Positions 17,645 to 25,218 of a DNA stretch of 64,000 bases are shown here, piece after piece. The DNA lies in contig NZ_CALXYQ010000001.1 in the NCBI RefSeq assembly GCF_944393015.1, forward strand, positions 62,001-126,000. Direction: 5' to 3'. This stretch comes from an uncultured Brachyspira sp. (GTDB lineage: Bacteria > Spirochaetota > Brachyspiria > Brachyspirales > Brachyspiraceae). The notes under the pieces are model-generated. The model made no database searches and had not been told where the DNA came from. It saw nothing but the letters and a program-made list of their open reading frames with translations. The position numbers were made by a program, and so were the translations under genes. Positions within the stretch are counted from its first letter, which is position 1; each line of letters begins with the position of its first letter.

Positions 17645-18454
17645 ATGGATTATTTAGCTAGAGAAAGTTCGCCTTTTGAAGAAAGTTTTTGGCAGAATAT
17701 AGATAAAGTTGTTGTTGAAACAGCGAGCAGAACACTTATAGGAAGAAGATTTTTATCTATTTACGGACCTCTTGGTGCAGGTGCTATAAGCGTTCAATAT
17801 GATAAAAGCGACAGAGAAGAAGTTTTTGAAGATGGCTTCGTAAAAACTTCAGGAAGAAAATCTGTTGAGCTTCCTCAGATTTATCAGGATTTTACTCTAT
17901 TATGGAGAGATTTAGAGAATAATATTTCTAATAAATTACCTTTAGATTTATCTATTGTATCTCAGGCAGCTCAGACACTCGCTAACAAAGAAGATAATTT
18001 AATATTCAATGGAAATGATTTCCTAGAATTAAAAGGAATACTCAATGCTGAAGGAGTACAAAAATTAAAAATCTCTGATTGGGGACAAGGCGAGAACCCT
18101 TATACTGATATAGTAAAAGCTATAAATATGATTAGAGAAAAAGGCATTGTAGGAAGATTCGTACTATGTTTGAGCCAATCATTATATTTTGACTTACAGA
18201 GAATACAGCAAGGTACTGGAATGACAGAAGCTCAAAGAATATCTAGTATGATTGGAAATCTTTATAATGTACCTGTTATCAAAGGAAAGAAAGCAGCATT
18301 GATTTGTGCTGAACCTCAATATATGGATTTAGCTGTTGGAATAGATATGTCTACTGCATATTTAGAACAAAAAGATTTAAATCACAGCTTTAGAATAATG
18401 GAAACTATAATACCTAGAATAAAAGACTCTAATGCAATAGTTGTTTTAGAATAG
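17645..18454 (+). CDS. Encapsulin shell protein (family 1)
   Basis: Forms the nanocompartment that encloses the ferritin-like cargo. The HK97-fold family signature is seen in MDYLARESSPFEESFW, ASRTLIGRRFLSIYGPLGAG and LPQIYQDFTLLWRDLE. 269 aa fits the 60-subunit (T=1) class. AAAGGAGGAATAT gives a very strong ribosome-binding site, in keeping with high shell-to-cargo production. The operon is closed by a terminator at 18489. Role in iron storage and oxidative stress is inferred from the cargo. Confidence 0.95.
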   Translation: MDYLARESSPFEESFWQNIDKVVVETASRTLIGRRFLSIYGPLGAGAISVQYDKSDREEVFEDGFVKTSGRKSVELPQIYQDFTLLWRDLENNISNKLPLDLSIVSQAAQTLANKEDNLIFNGNDFLELKGILNAEGVQKLKISDWGQGENPYTDIVKAINMIREKGIVGRFVLCLSQSLYFDLQRIQQGTGMTEAQRISSMIGNLYNVPVIKGKKAALICAEPQYMDLAVGIDMSTAYLEQKDLNHSFRIMETIIPRIKDSNAIVVLE

Positions 18455-18488
18455 TTTAATTTCATAATAACTCTTTAAAAATTATAAG

Positions 18489-18520
18489 CCTGCAGGTTAT
18501 ATAAAATCTGCAGGTTTTAT
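18489..18520. terminator. Terminator between encapsulin and the DUF2157 gene
   Basis: CCTGCAG (18489-18495) pairs with CTGCAGG (18508-18514), followed by TTTTATTATTT. It ends the encapsulin operon and lies at the 3' end of the convergent DUF2157 gene. Confidence 0.75.
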
Positions 18521-19503
18521 TATTTATATTTTATTACTCTCTCTATTATAACACCTATTAATATAGTTGATAAACCTAAAATAATAAAAAACATCCAAGT
18601 ATTCATTCTAAGATAAAAATATTCAAAGTACCTTATATACATATTTAGAATAACAAAAAATATTGAATATCTTACTATTGAAGAGATTTTTAATTTATAG
18701 CCTATTACAAAAATAATTATATCTATAAATAAAAATAATAAGCTATATATTAATAATTCAGATGATCCATACTCAAATATTATAGGATCTGGATTATTTC
18801 CAAATATCGACATTATTGCTAGTATTATGTTTAAATATAATATTCCTACTGTATAATATATGATTGTAAAATTAGAATATCTTTCTCCTAATTTTTTATT
18901 TATATTAGTTATTCCTATTAAAAACATTAATATGCTTGTTATAATAAATCTTATATAATTATTAAGTGTCAAATCAATTCCGGATATATCGAAACCTTCA
19001 AAACCATACCAAGTTATTAAGCCTATTATTGCAATGGATAATACAGCATAATTTCTTTTTATATATGCTATGATAAAAAACAATATTATACTTATAAGAG
19101 ATAATAAAATAAAATTATCTTTGTTATGAGTTATAATGTATGATAAAGTAAAAATAAATGCTGATAAAAATATAGAAGAAATGGCTATTATTGCAGAAGA
19201 TGTTTTTGGCAAATAAATATCTTTTCTTTTAAGTACTTCATCAATTATAAATCCTGCTAAGAAAAGCAAAGCAAATAAGAATGCTATAAAATAAAGAGAA
19301 AAAATATAGAAACTTATAAAAGCAATAAATCCAATAGCCACCATTACAATACCTGTTATCATTATAGCTTTTATAATAGGCTGCCAATCTATATAATCAT
19401 TTCTGTATCTTTTGGATAATGTTTCAAACTGCTCATCAGTTATGATATTATCTTTATTCCATTTTTTTAATTCTCTGAGTAAAAATCTGTTTTTGCTTCC
19501 CAT
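18520..19503 (-). CDS. DUF2157 integral membrane protein
   Basis: A 327-aa protein with a cytoplasmic N-terminus (RELKKWNKDNIITDEQFETL, the DUF2157 start) and about nine hydrophobic segments filling residues 40-325. Function of the family is unknown. It starts 5 bases after the stop of the 106-aa gene upstream on the same strand, so the two are translated together. The DUF2157 call rests on the N-terminal pattern. Confidence 0.8.
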   Translation of the reverse strand: MGSKNRFLLRELKKWNKDNIITDEQFETLSKRYRNDYIDWQPIIKAIMITGIVMVAIGFIAFISFYIFSLYFIAFLFALLFLAGFIIDEVLKRKDIYLPKTSSAIIAISSIFLSAFIFTLSYIITHNKDNFILLSLISIILFFIIAYIKRNYAVLSIAIIGLITWYGFEGFDISGIDLTLNNYIRFIITSILMFLIGITNINKKLGERYSNFTIIYYTVGILYLNIILAIMSIFGNNPDPIIFEYGSSELLIYSLLFLFIDIIIFVIGYKLKISSIVRYSIFFVILNMYIRYFEYFYLRMNTWMFFIILGLSTILIGVIIERVIKYK

Positions 19504-19508
19504 AATGT

Positions 19509-19829
19509 TTAATAGTCTTTAAAGATTTGTGTTTTTATAAATTTTATATTATCCAATGTATATCTTGTATAATCATTATCATTATGCTTCATAGTTCTTA
19601 AAGCTCTTATATACTTAATAAAATTCATAAAAGTATTCATCAAATTTGCAGGAACAATATTTTCTATGTCAGATTTTATATTATCATTAAAACTGTCACT
19701 ATTTTCTAATATTATTAAATCACAGAATTCATCTTTATGTTTGAAAAAATTATCCAAATCATTATTCTCTAAATATGAAATAAGTTCATTTAATTTATTA
19801 GCTATTAATTGTAAATCTTTGTTACTCAT
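19509..19829 (-). CDS. Hypothetical protein (106 aa), paired with DUF2157
   Basis: Not recognised. A small soluble, helical, charged protein (MSNKDLQLIANKLNELISYL at the start; a basic patch YIRALRTMKHNDND near the end). No signal peptide or membrane segment. It is the first gene of the two-gene unit with DUF2157, and the near-contact of the genes argues that they act together. Confidence 0.65.
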   Translation of the reverse strand: MSNKDLQLIANKLNELISYLENNDLDNFFKHKDEFCDLIILENSDSFNDNIKSDIENIVPANLMNTFMNFIKYIRALRTMKHNDNDYTRYTLDNIKFIKTQIFKDY

Positions 19830-19996
19830 ATATACAATTAAATATTATAATAAAATAATTGCAATAGCTAAAGATGAATATTTATAAAACAATACTATAA
19901 ATGTAAGTAATATTTACATTTATAGCTTTATTTTATATAAAAAAAAATCAATATGTACAATATGTATTCTAATATATATTAAAATCTATATTTTAG

Positions 19997-20056
19997 GTAA
20001 ATTTTAAGTAAAATTAATGTAAAATATATTGACAAATATTGGTTTTAGGCTATACT
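19997..20056 (+). promoter_or_regulatory. Promoter with three 11-bp-spaced GTAAA half-sites
   Basis: GTAAA occurs at 19997, 20008 and 20019, each 11 bases apart. TTGACA starts at 20029, ten bases after the last half-site, and TATACT at 20051 follows a 16-base spacer. The layout recurs in front of a paralogue at 50822-50882. Direct repeats with this period fit an OmpR/PhoB-type response regulator. Confidence 0.65.
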
Positions 20057-20122
20057 TATAATTGTAAAGATAATTTACAGTATTAATGACAATAAATAAA
20101 AACAATATAAAGGAGATTTACT

Positions 20123-20554
20123 ATGACTAAAAAATTATTCGCTTTATTAATAACTTTGACTATAATTTCTACTTCAAACGCTTTTGCTGATTGGGTAGTT
20201 CCAGCTTCTTCACTTCCTCAAAATGCTAGAAGCTTCATACAGCAAATTTATCCTAATACACAAATATGGAAAGTAGAAAGAGATGACGGAAAATTTGAAG
20301 TAAAATTATCAAATGGTGCTAAAATAGACTTTTTATACAATGGCGATTGGAACAGCATAGAAGGTGAATATAATGCAGTACCTTTCAATGCTTTACCTGC
20401 TAATATAGTAAACACTATAAGAAATACTTATCCTCAGGCTGCTGTAATAGATGTAGAAAAAAAATGGGGTAATTACAAAGTTAAATTAAATAACTTTATG
20501 GAATTATTTATAACATCTGACGGACAGTTAATGGGACAGAAATTCGACGATTAA
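20123..20554 (+). CDS. PepSY-like (DUF2874) periplasmic protein
   Basis: A 143-aa secreted protein: signal peptide MTKKLFALLITLTIISTSNA with cleavage near AFA-DW, then two tandem PepSY-like units, each with a P.NA/PANI helix start, a helix, YP, and a strand pair KVERDDGKFEVKLSNG and VEKKWGNYKVKLNN. Proteins of this type often bind or sense ligands in the periplasm; the role here is unknown. Two more paralogues lie at 50.3-51.4 kb. AAGGAG precedes the ATG. Confidence 0.85.
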   Translation: MTKKLFALLITLTIISTSNAFADWVVPASSLPQNARSFIQQIYPNTQIWKVERDDGKFEVKLSNGAKIDFLYNGDWNSIEGEYNAVPFNALPANIVNTIRNTYPQAAVIDVEKKWGNYKVKLNNFMELFITSDGQLMGQKFDD

Positions 20555-20596
20555 TTAGAAATATATTATTAGATTATTTCATGAAAAATACTAAAT

Positions 20597-20632
20597 AAAA
20601 AGAGGGAGTTATAAAAACTCTCTCTTTATTAT
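20597..20632 (+). terminator. Terminator of the PepSY-like gene
   Basis: AAAGAGGGAGTT (20599-20610) pairs with AACTCTCTCTTT (20616-20627) around a 5-base loop. The repeat element starts directly at its end. Confidence 0.75.
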
Positions 20633-20952
20633 ACCTAAACAACTATACTTTGTCAAAAATAATTTTTTTAAATTTTAAATATCCGCAGGACTTTGCCAAC
20701 CGCTCTGCGTGCTTACGCAGCACCCCAGTTCTTTTACCGACGCTCTGCGTGCCGTAGGCAAGGTACCTTTCGGTATTGGTATAAGGCGAAGCCCGCCTGA
20801 GGCGAGAACCAAAAAAACTGTATTTTTAGGTTATATCCTAATTTAATAGGCATGTTTTTAATATAAAGTTATAGCAATTGCACTTTTTGCAACTTTTTGC
20901 GGCGGGAAAAAGTTGAATAAAAAATTTACAAAGTTAAAAATTTTTTAGTATA
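20629..20952 (+). mobile_element. Single MITE-like repeat unit
   Basis: It starts TATACCTAAACAACTATACT then TTGTCAAAAATAA and ends TTTACAAAGTTAAAAATT then TTTTAGTATAT (20925-20952), the same two ends as the other family members. Inside are family GC-rich modules: CTCTGCGTGC, GCGAAGCCCGCCTGAGGCG (about 20786) and TTGCGGCGGGAAAAAG. This fills the gap between the PepSY terminator and the helicase stop. Confidence 0.7.
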
Positions 20953-20988
20953 TTTTAAATTAAATATTTTACTAAAAAAATACAAACT

Positions 20989-22986
20989 CTATTTATTATC
21001 AGGTCTTAAAGAAGCTTTTAAATTTGAGAAAAACTCCTCTTCATTCATAGCCATTTCTTCAGGTAAATTCTCGCTCATCTCCTCCAAAAATATAGAAGGC
21101 GTACACTCAACCTTTCTTCCCATTTTAGTTCTGCTTCTGCAGTATGTAAGAGTTAAATGTTTTTTAGCTCTAGTCATAGCAACATAGCAAAGTCTTCTCT
21201 CTTCTTCTAATCCATTTTCGTCCAAACTTTTTTGATGAGGCATTATACCATCTTCCATACCGCATATATAAACATAAGGAAACTCTAATCCCTTAGCAGC
21301 ATGTATACTCATAAGCATTATACCTTTCTTTTTATCCTCATCATCATTTTGTTCTTCTATACTCATTAATAAAATTCTATCTAAATAATTTTTTAAAGTA
21401 GCATTTTTATTTGATTTCTCATATTCAAGTATGCCGTTCATAAGAGATTCTACGTTCTCCATTTTTTTAGCACCCTGCTCTTTTGTATCGCTTGAGTTTA
21501 AAATCTCATTATGATAAGCAATAACATCTAAAAATTTATTAATGTTCTCATATAGTTTAGGACGCTCTAAATCATTTTTGTCAACTGTAAATAAATTATG
21601 ATAATGTTCTATCACTTCAAGAAAATCTTTTATACCTGCTTTAGCTTTAGGGGAAATCTCGTCCATACTCTCATAATTAAGCAATGTCTCATACAATGAC
21701 ACGCCATTTTTTATACTAGCTTCATTGAGATTATTTATAGCAACTGCCCCTATTCCTCTTTTAGGTATATTTATAACTCTAAGCAAAGACACCTCATCTT
21801 CAGGATTAACAAATAAATTAAGATAGGCAAGTATATCTTTAATCTCTTTTCTTTCATAAAACTGAAAAGCTCCTACTACAGTATAAGGCAAACCTCTAAG
21901 TCTGAAAGCCTCTTCAAAAAGTCTTGACTGTGCATTCATTCTAAAAAGCACTGCAAAATCTTCATAATTTAATCTTTTACTTATAGAATAATTTATTATA
22001 GAATCTGCTACAAATTGAGCTTCTTCCCTCTCATCTTCGCATGGCATTATAGTAGGAGGTATTCCTTCCTCGCCTTCTGCCACTACCTTTTTATCTTTTC
22101 TTTGAGTATTATTGCTTATTACAGAATGTGCCGCTTCAAGTATTGCTTTTGTACTTCTGTAATTTCTTGTAAGAGTTACTATTTTTGCATCAGGATATTC
22201 ATTTTCAAACGACAATATATTAGATACATCAGCACCTCTGAATGCATATATACTTTGATCATCATCGCCTACAACGGCAATATTTCTATATTTTGATGCT
22301 AATAAAGTGGTAAGTTTATACTGTGCAAAATTAGTGTCCTGATATTCATCTACCATTATATATCTGAATCTCTCCTGATATTTATCAAGAACTTCAGGAA
22401 ACTCTACATACAAATCTATTGTAAGATTAATAAGATCATTAAAATCAACGGCATTATATCCTTTTAAATAGCTTTGATAAACTTCATAAACTCTCTTTGC
22501 TATCTTTTCTAAATCATCATGAGGCTCTACTTCATAAGGCTTCATCAAATTATTTTTAAATCTGTCTATATACCAAGCGAATAAATTTTCATCATAATTG
22601 AGAGTATTAATTTTTATTTCTCTTAAAATATTTCTTATCAAAGTACGGCTGTCAGAAGAAGAATAAATACTGAAATTATTTTTATAACCTAGCTTTTCAA
22701 TATCGCCTTTCAACACTCTCACACAAAAAGAATGGAAAGTGCTTACTACTAATTGTTTTGGTTTTTCTTTTAAAAGTTTTGTTATACGCTCACGCATTTC
22801 GGCTGCTGCTTTATTCGTAAAAGTAACAGCTAATATTTGACTAGGAAGTACACCATGCTTTATTAAATATGCAATTCTCTCTGTAATAACCCTAGTCTTA
22901 CCAGAACCTGCACCAGCCAAGGCAAGTAATGGACCGTCAATATGTTCTACTGCTTGTCTTTGTTCTTCATTTAACATCAATGCCAT
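20989..22986 (-). CDS. UvrD/Rep-type ATP-dependent DNA helicase
   Basis: A superfamily 1A 3'-5' helicase for repair or replication restart. Motifs in order: NEEQRQAVEH (Q motif), AGAGSGKTRVI (I), TFTNKAAAEMRERI (Ia), DEYQDTN (II), VVGDDDQSIYAFRGAD (III), TLTRNYRS (IV), MSIHAAKGLEF (V) and RRLCYVAMTRAK (VI). At 665 aa it is near the size of Rep and lacks the longer tail of PcrA/UvrD. Which of the three names applies cannot be told from the sequence alone. Confidence 0.94.
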   Translation of the reverse strand: MALMLNEEQRQAVEHIDGPLLALAGAGSGKTRVITERIAYLIKHGVLPSQILAVTFTNKAAAEMRERITKLLKEKPKQLVVSTFHSFCVRVLKGDIEKLGYKNNFSIYSSSDSRTLIRNILREIKINTLNYDENLFAWYIDRFKNNLMKPYEVEPHDDLEKIAKRVYEVYQSYLKGYNAVDFNDLINLTIDLYVEFPEVLDKYQERFRYIMVDEYQDTNFAQYKLTTLLASKYRNIAVVGDDDQSIYAFRGADVSNILSFENEYPDAKIVTLTRNYRSTKAILEAAHSVISNNTQRKDKKVVAEGEEGIPPTIMPCEDEREEAQFVADSIINYSISKRLNYEDFAVLFRMNAQSRLFEEAFRLRGLPYTVVGAFQFYERKEIKDILAYLNLFVNPEDEVSLLRVINIPKRGIGAVAINNLNEASIKNGVSLYETLLNYESMDEISPKAKAGIKDFLEVIEHYHNLFTVDKNDLERPKLYENINKFLDVIAYHNEILNSSDTKEQGAKKMENVESLMNGILEYEKSNKNATLKNYLDRILLMSIEEQNDDEDKKKGIMLMSIHAAKGLEFPYVYICGMEDGIMPHQKSLDENGLEEERRLCYVAMTRAKKHLTLTYCRSRTKMGRKVECTPSIFLEEMSENLPEEMAMNEEEFFSNLKASLRPDNK

Positions 22987-23111
22987 AATTAAAAATACCT
23001 CTCATTTTGAGAAGCTATTATATATTATATTTAAATAATGTAAAATTCAGAATTTTTATTTTGAATATTATTTATAAGATACTATCAATTTCGTACATTA
23101 ATATTACCATT

Positions 23112-23705
23112 GTTTAGACGGAAACCGCAAAGGCTTCCGTTATATAGGGAATGAGTTTAAAAACGCTCGCCCGCGTGGCTTCCCGCACCGCATTACTAAA
23201 CATTCAAGACAGTCAACTATAGGTGCGGCTGATTACCTTTCATTACATCAATAGGTATTACATTTAACTTCTTCATTACAAACATTACATAATGAATGAG
23301 TTTAAAAACGTGAATAAATAAAAATAAAAAGGAGAAAATTATGTTGATTGTTTTCGTCCCCCGACTGAAAGGAGCCTACTTGGTTTCGGGGAATGAGTTT
23401 AAAAACAATGGTGAATGTGTTTGAACCAGACGAAGTAACTTTCTAGTTTTCGTCACCCTTCGGGGAATGAGTTTAAAAACATATTTTAATTTATAAAATA
23501 AGTCCTGAAAATTTTATTAAGTTTTCGTCCCCCTTCGGGGAATGAGTTTAAAAACGCAAAGTTAGAGATGGATTAAAATCCAGGATTAAGGCCAGTGTTT
23601 TCGTCCCCTTTCGGGGAATGAGTTTAAAAACTATTATTATAAGCAGATTCGTTGGAATTTTCATTAGCTAGTTTTCGTCCCCTTTCGGGGAATGAGTTTA
23701 AAAAC
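23112..23705 (+). CRISPR. Orphan, partly decayed CRISPR array
   Basis: Four intact 35-base repeats lie at 23446, 23521, 23597 and 23671: GTTTTCGTCCCC, a T/C-rich loop, GGGG, then AATGAGTTTAAAAAC; CCCC/GGGG makes a short hairpin. Spacers between them are 40, 41 and 39 bases. To the left are a repeat with a 22-base insertion in its loop (23350-23406; next spacer 39), a repeat of which only GAATGAGTTTAAAAAC remains (23294-23309; next spacer 40), and another with an insertion (about 23112-23164). The first intact copy has a variant base (GTCACC). No cas gene is in the window. Subtype unassigned. Confidence 0.88.
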
Positions 23706-23773
23706 CTGTAATTTTTTCTTAAATTTTTTGTAAAAAATTAGTAATTTTTCTTTACAATACAGGTTTTTTAAAC
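23696..23773. repeat. Inverted repeat built on the end of the last CRISPR repeat
   Basis: The end of the last repeat plus its flank, GTTTAAAAACCTGTA (23696-23710), is matched in reverse by TACAGGTTTTTTAAAC (23758-23773, one extra T). The arms enclose a T/A-rich loop of 47 bases. It may act as a terminator of the array transcript or mark a past inversion. Confidence 0.6.
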
Positions 23774-23791
23774 TAGTTTCTTCATTTATAT

Positions 23792-23806
23792 GTTTTTAAA
23801 CTCATT
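23792..23806 (-). repeat. Inverted CRISPR half-repeat beyond the array
   Basis: GTTTTTAAACTCATT is the reverse complement of the repeat's 3' half. It continues ATGTAATTA, matching in reverse the sequence before the truncated repeat at 23294 (ATTACATAATGA). The array is therefore flanked by inverted truncated copies. In the rest of the gap up to 24024 I see nothing beyond AT-rich DNA and a few short GC patches. Confidence 0.65.
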
Positions 23807-24024
23807 ATGTAATTATCAATTTTGTTTGTAAATTCGCTTTACTTTCGCCCGGGTATGTAATTATCAAGCCATTTTCTATGTAATTTACAAAAAATCGCTC
23901 TCTCGTGCGAAATTGATATGTCAAAGAACCGATGCATATATTATAGTACATCTCATTACACTTTTCAACTATTTCACAAAATAAAATATTTTTTAATATT
24001 AAAATACATAATTAACTGCAAATA

Positions 24025-24060
24025 AAAAACCTGCCTTAAAATATATTAAGACAGGTTTTA
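24025..24060. terminator. Terminator of the lipoprotein gene
   Basis: AAAACCTGCCTTAA pairs with TTAAGACAGGTTTT with one mismatch, around a 6-base loop. On the minus strand it follows the lipoprotein stop by 23 bases. Confidence 0.7.
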
Positions 24061-24083
24061 ATTACAAGTTTTTTATTACAATA

Positions 24084-25004
24084 TTAATAATTTAGCCATT
24101 TATTACTGCCTTTTAATGTTAATTTTACTCTAATCCCACCTTTTCCAGTTTGAGGATCATAACCAGTTATAAATGCAGCTGAATCTTCTAAAGCATATTT
24201 TGAATCTATATCTAAAATATAAATAAAAATAACACTTTTATCATTACCTCCAGACTTATAATACTTCTCGTTTTTATAAATTAAACCTAAACCGTTATGT
24301 GGCTGCTGACTCAATAAATATGTTAATTGTTTTCCTATAGCATCATCGGCAGTTCCTACACTATAATTATAACTTCCACCAGAACCAGAACCAGACTCTT
24401 CAATCTCAAATTCTGTTTCTGATAATTGAAATCCTGAAAAATCGAAAGAAGATTTAATTCCAGGTGCTCCATCAGGAGATACCTCTATTGTTCCAAGTGC
24501 TTTAATCATATTTTCTACTTCTTGTTTAGTTGTTATATGTACAGGTATAACTGAAATACTTATAGTCATCTTTTTAGTTTGTCCGCTAGTTTTAAAATCA
24601 AGCTCTGCTCTATATCTTATTTCTGTTGCTTCTTTAGCATCTTTAAATTTCTGAATTCCGGTATCTGATAATGATAATTTCAATGTTAAAATCATACCGT
24701 CTTTTAAATCTGGAGTCAATATAAAATCTTCAGGATTTAATGTTATACCTTGTATTGGACTTCCTTGATCTACATCTACTTTTGACATTGTTACTGTAGT
24801 ACTAGTATCTGGTGGGCTAACATAAAATGTATATATAGCCTCTTTCTTTATGGAAGATGTAGTTTTATCTAATTTTATAACAGTAAAATCATCCCCGCTT
24901 GACATATCTGATACGCCAGAATTAGTAGAGTCTGTAGGCTTTTCATTACAGCTTACAGCAAAAATTATTACTGCTAAACATACAGCAATTTTCATAAATT
25001 GCAT
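24084..25004 (-). CDS. Lipoprotein of unknown function
   Basis: A 306-aa protein with a lipoprotein signal (VIIFAVSC, Cys at about 19) followed by a Ser/Thr/Asp-rich linker and a long beta-rich region. A GSGSGGS stretch near residue 200 may be a flexible loop. No family recognised. Three ATGs crowd the start; the in-frame one at 24995 is an alternative, and AAGGAG lies 15 or more bases upstream. Likely anchored in the outer membrane or periplasm as in other spirochaete lipoproteins. Confidence 0.8.
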   Translation of the reverse strand: MQFMKIAVCLAVIIFAVSCNEKPTDSTNSGVSDMSSGDDFTVIKLDKTTSSIKKEAIYTFYVSPPDTSTTVTMSKVDVDQGSPIQGITLNPEDFILTPDLKDGMILTLKLSLSDTGIQKFKDAKEATEIRYRAELDFKTSGQTKKMTISISVIPVHITTKQEVENMIKALGTIEVSPDGAPGIKSSFDFSGFQLSETEFEIEESGSGSGGSYNYSVGTADDAIGKQLTYLLSQQPHNGLGLIYKNEKYYKSGGNDKSVIFIYILDIDSKYALEDSAAFITGYDPQTGKGGIRVKLTLKGSNKWLNY

Positions 25005-25218
25005 TTTTCATTTTTTCTTCTCCTTAAGATAATTATTATAGATATTATACTTAACAGCTAATATATATTAATAATTGTAAACTATATTTTATAAATTACA
25101 ATATAATTACATACATCATAAAAAAATATAATATAAACTTTTAAAATATATTTGCAAAAATATTTTAAAATGATACTATAAATCATACAATTTAAAAAGC
25201 AATTATTAAGGAAACAGA

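Noticed and set aside
23807-24024. tracrRNA or cas remnants to the right of the CRISPR array
   Set aside because: No anti-repeat longer than the 15-base inverted half-repeat and no coding frame with Cas-like motifs could be seen.
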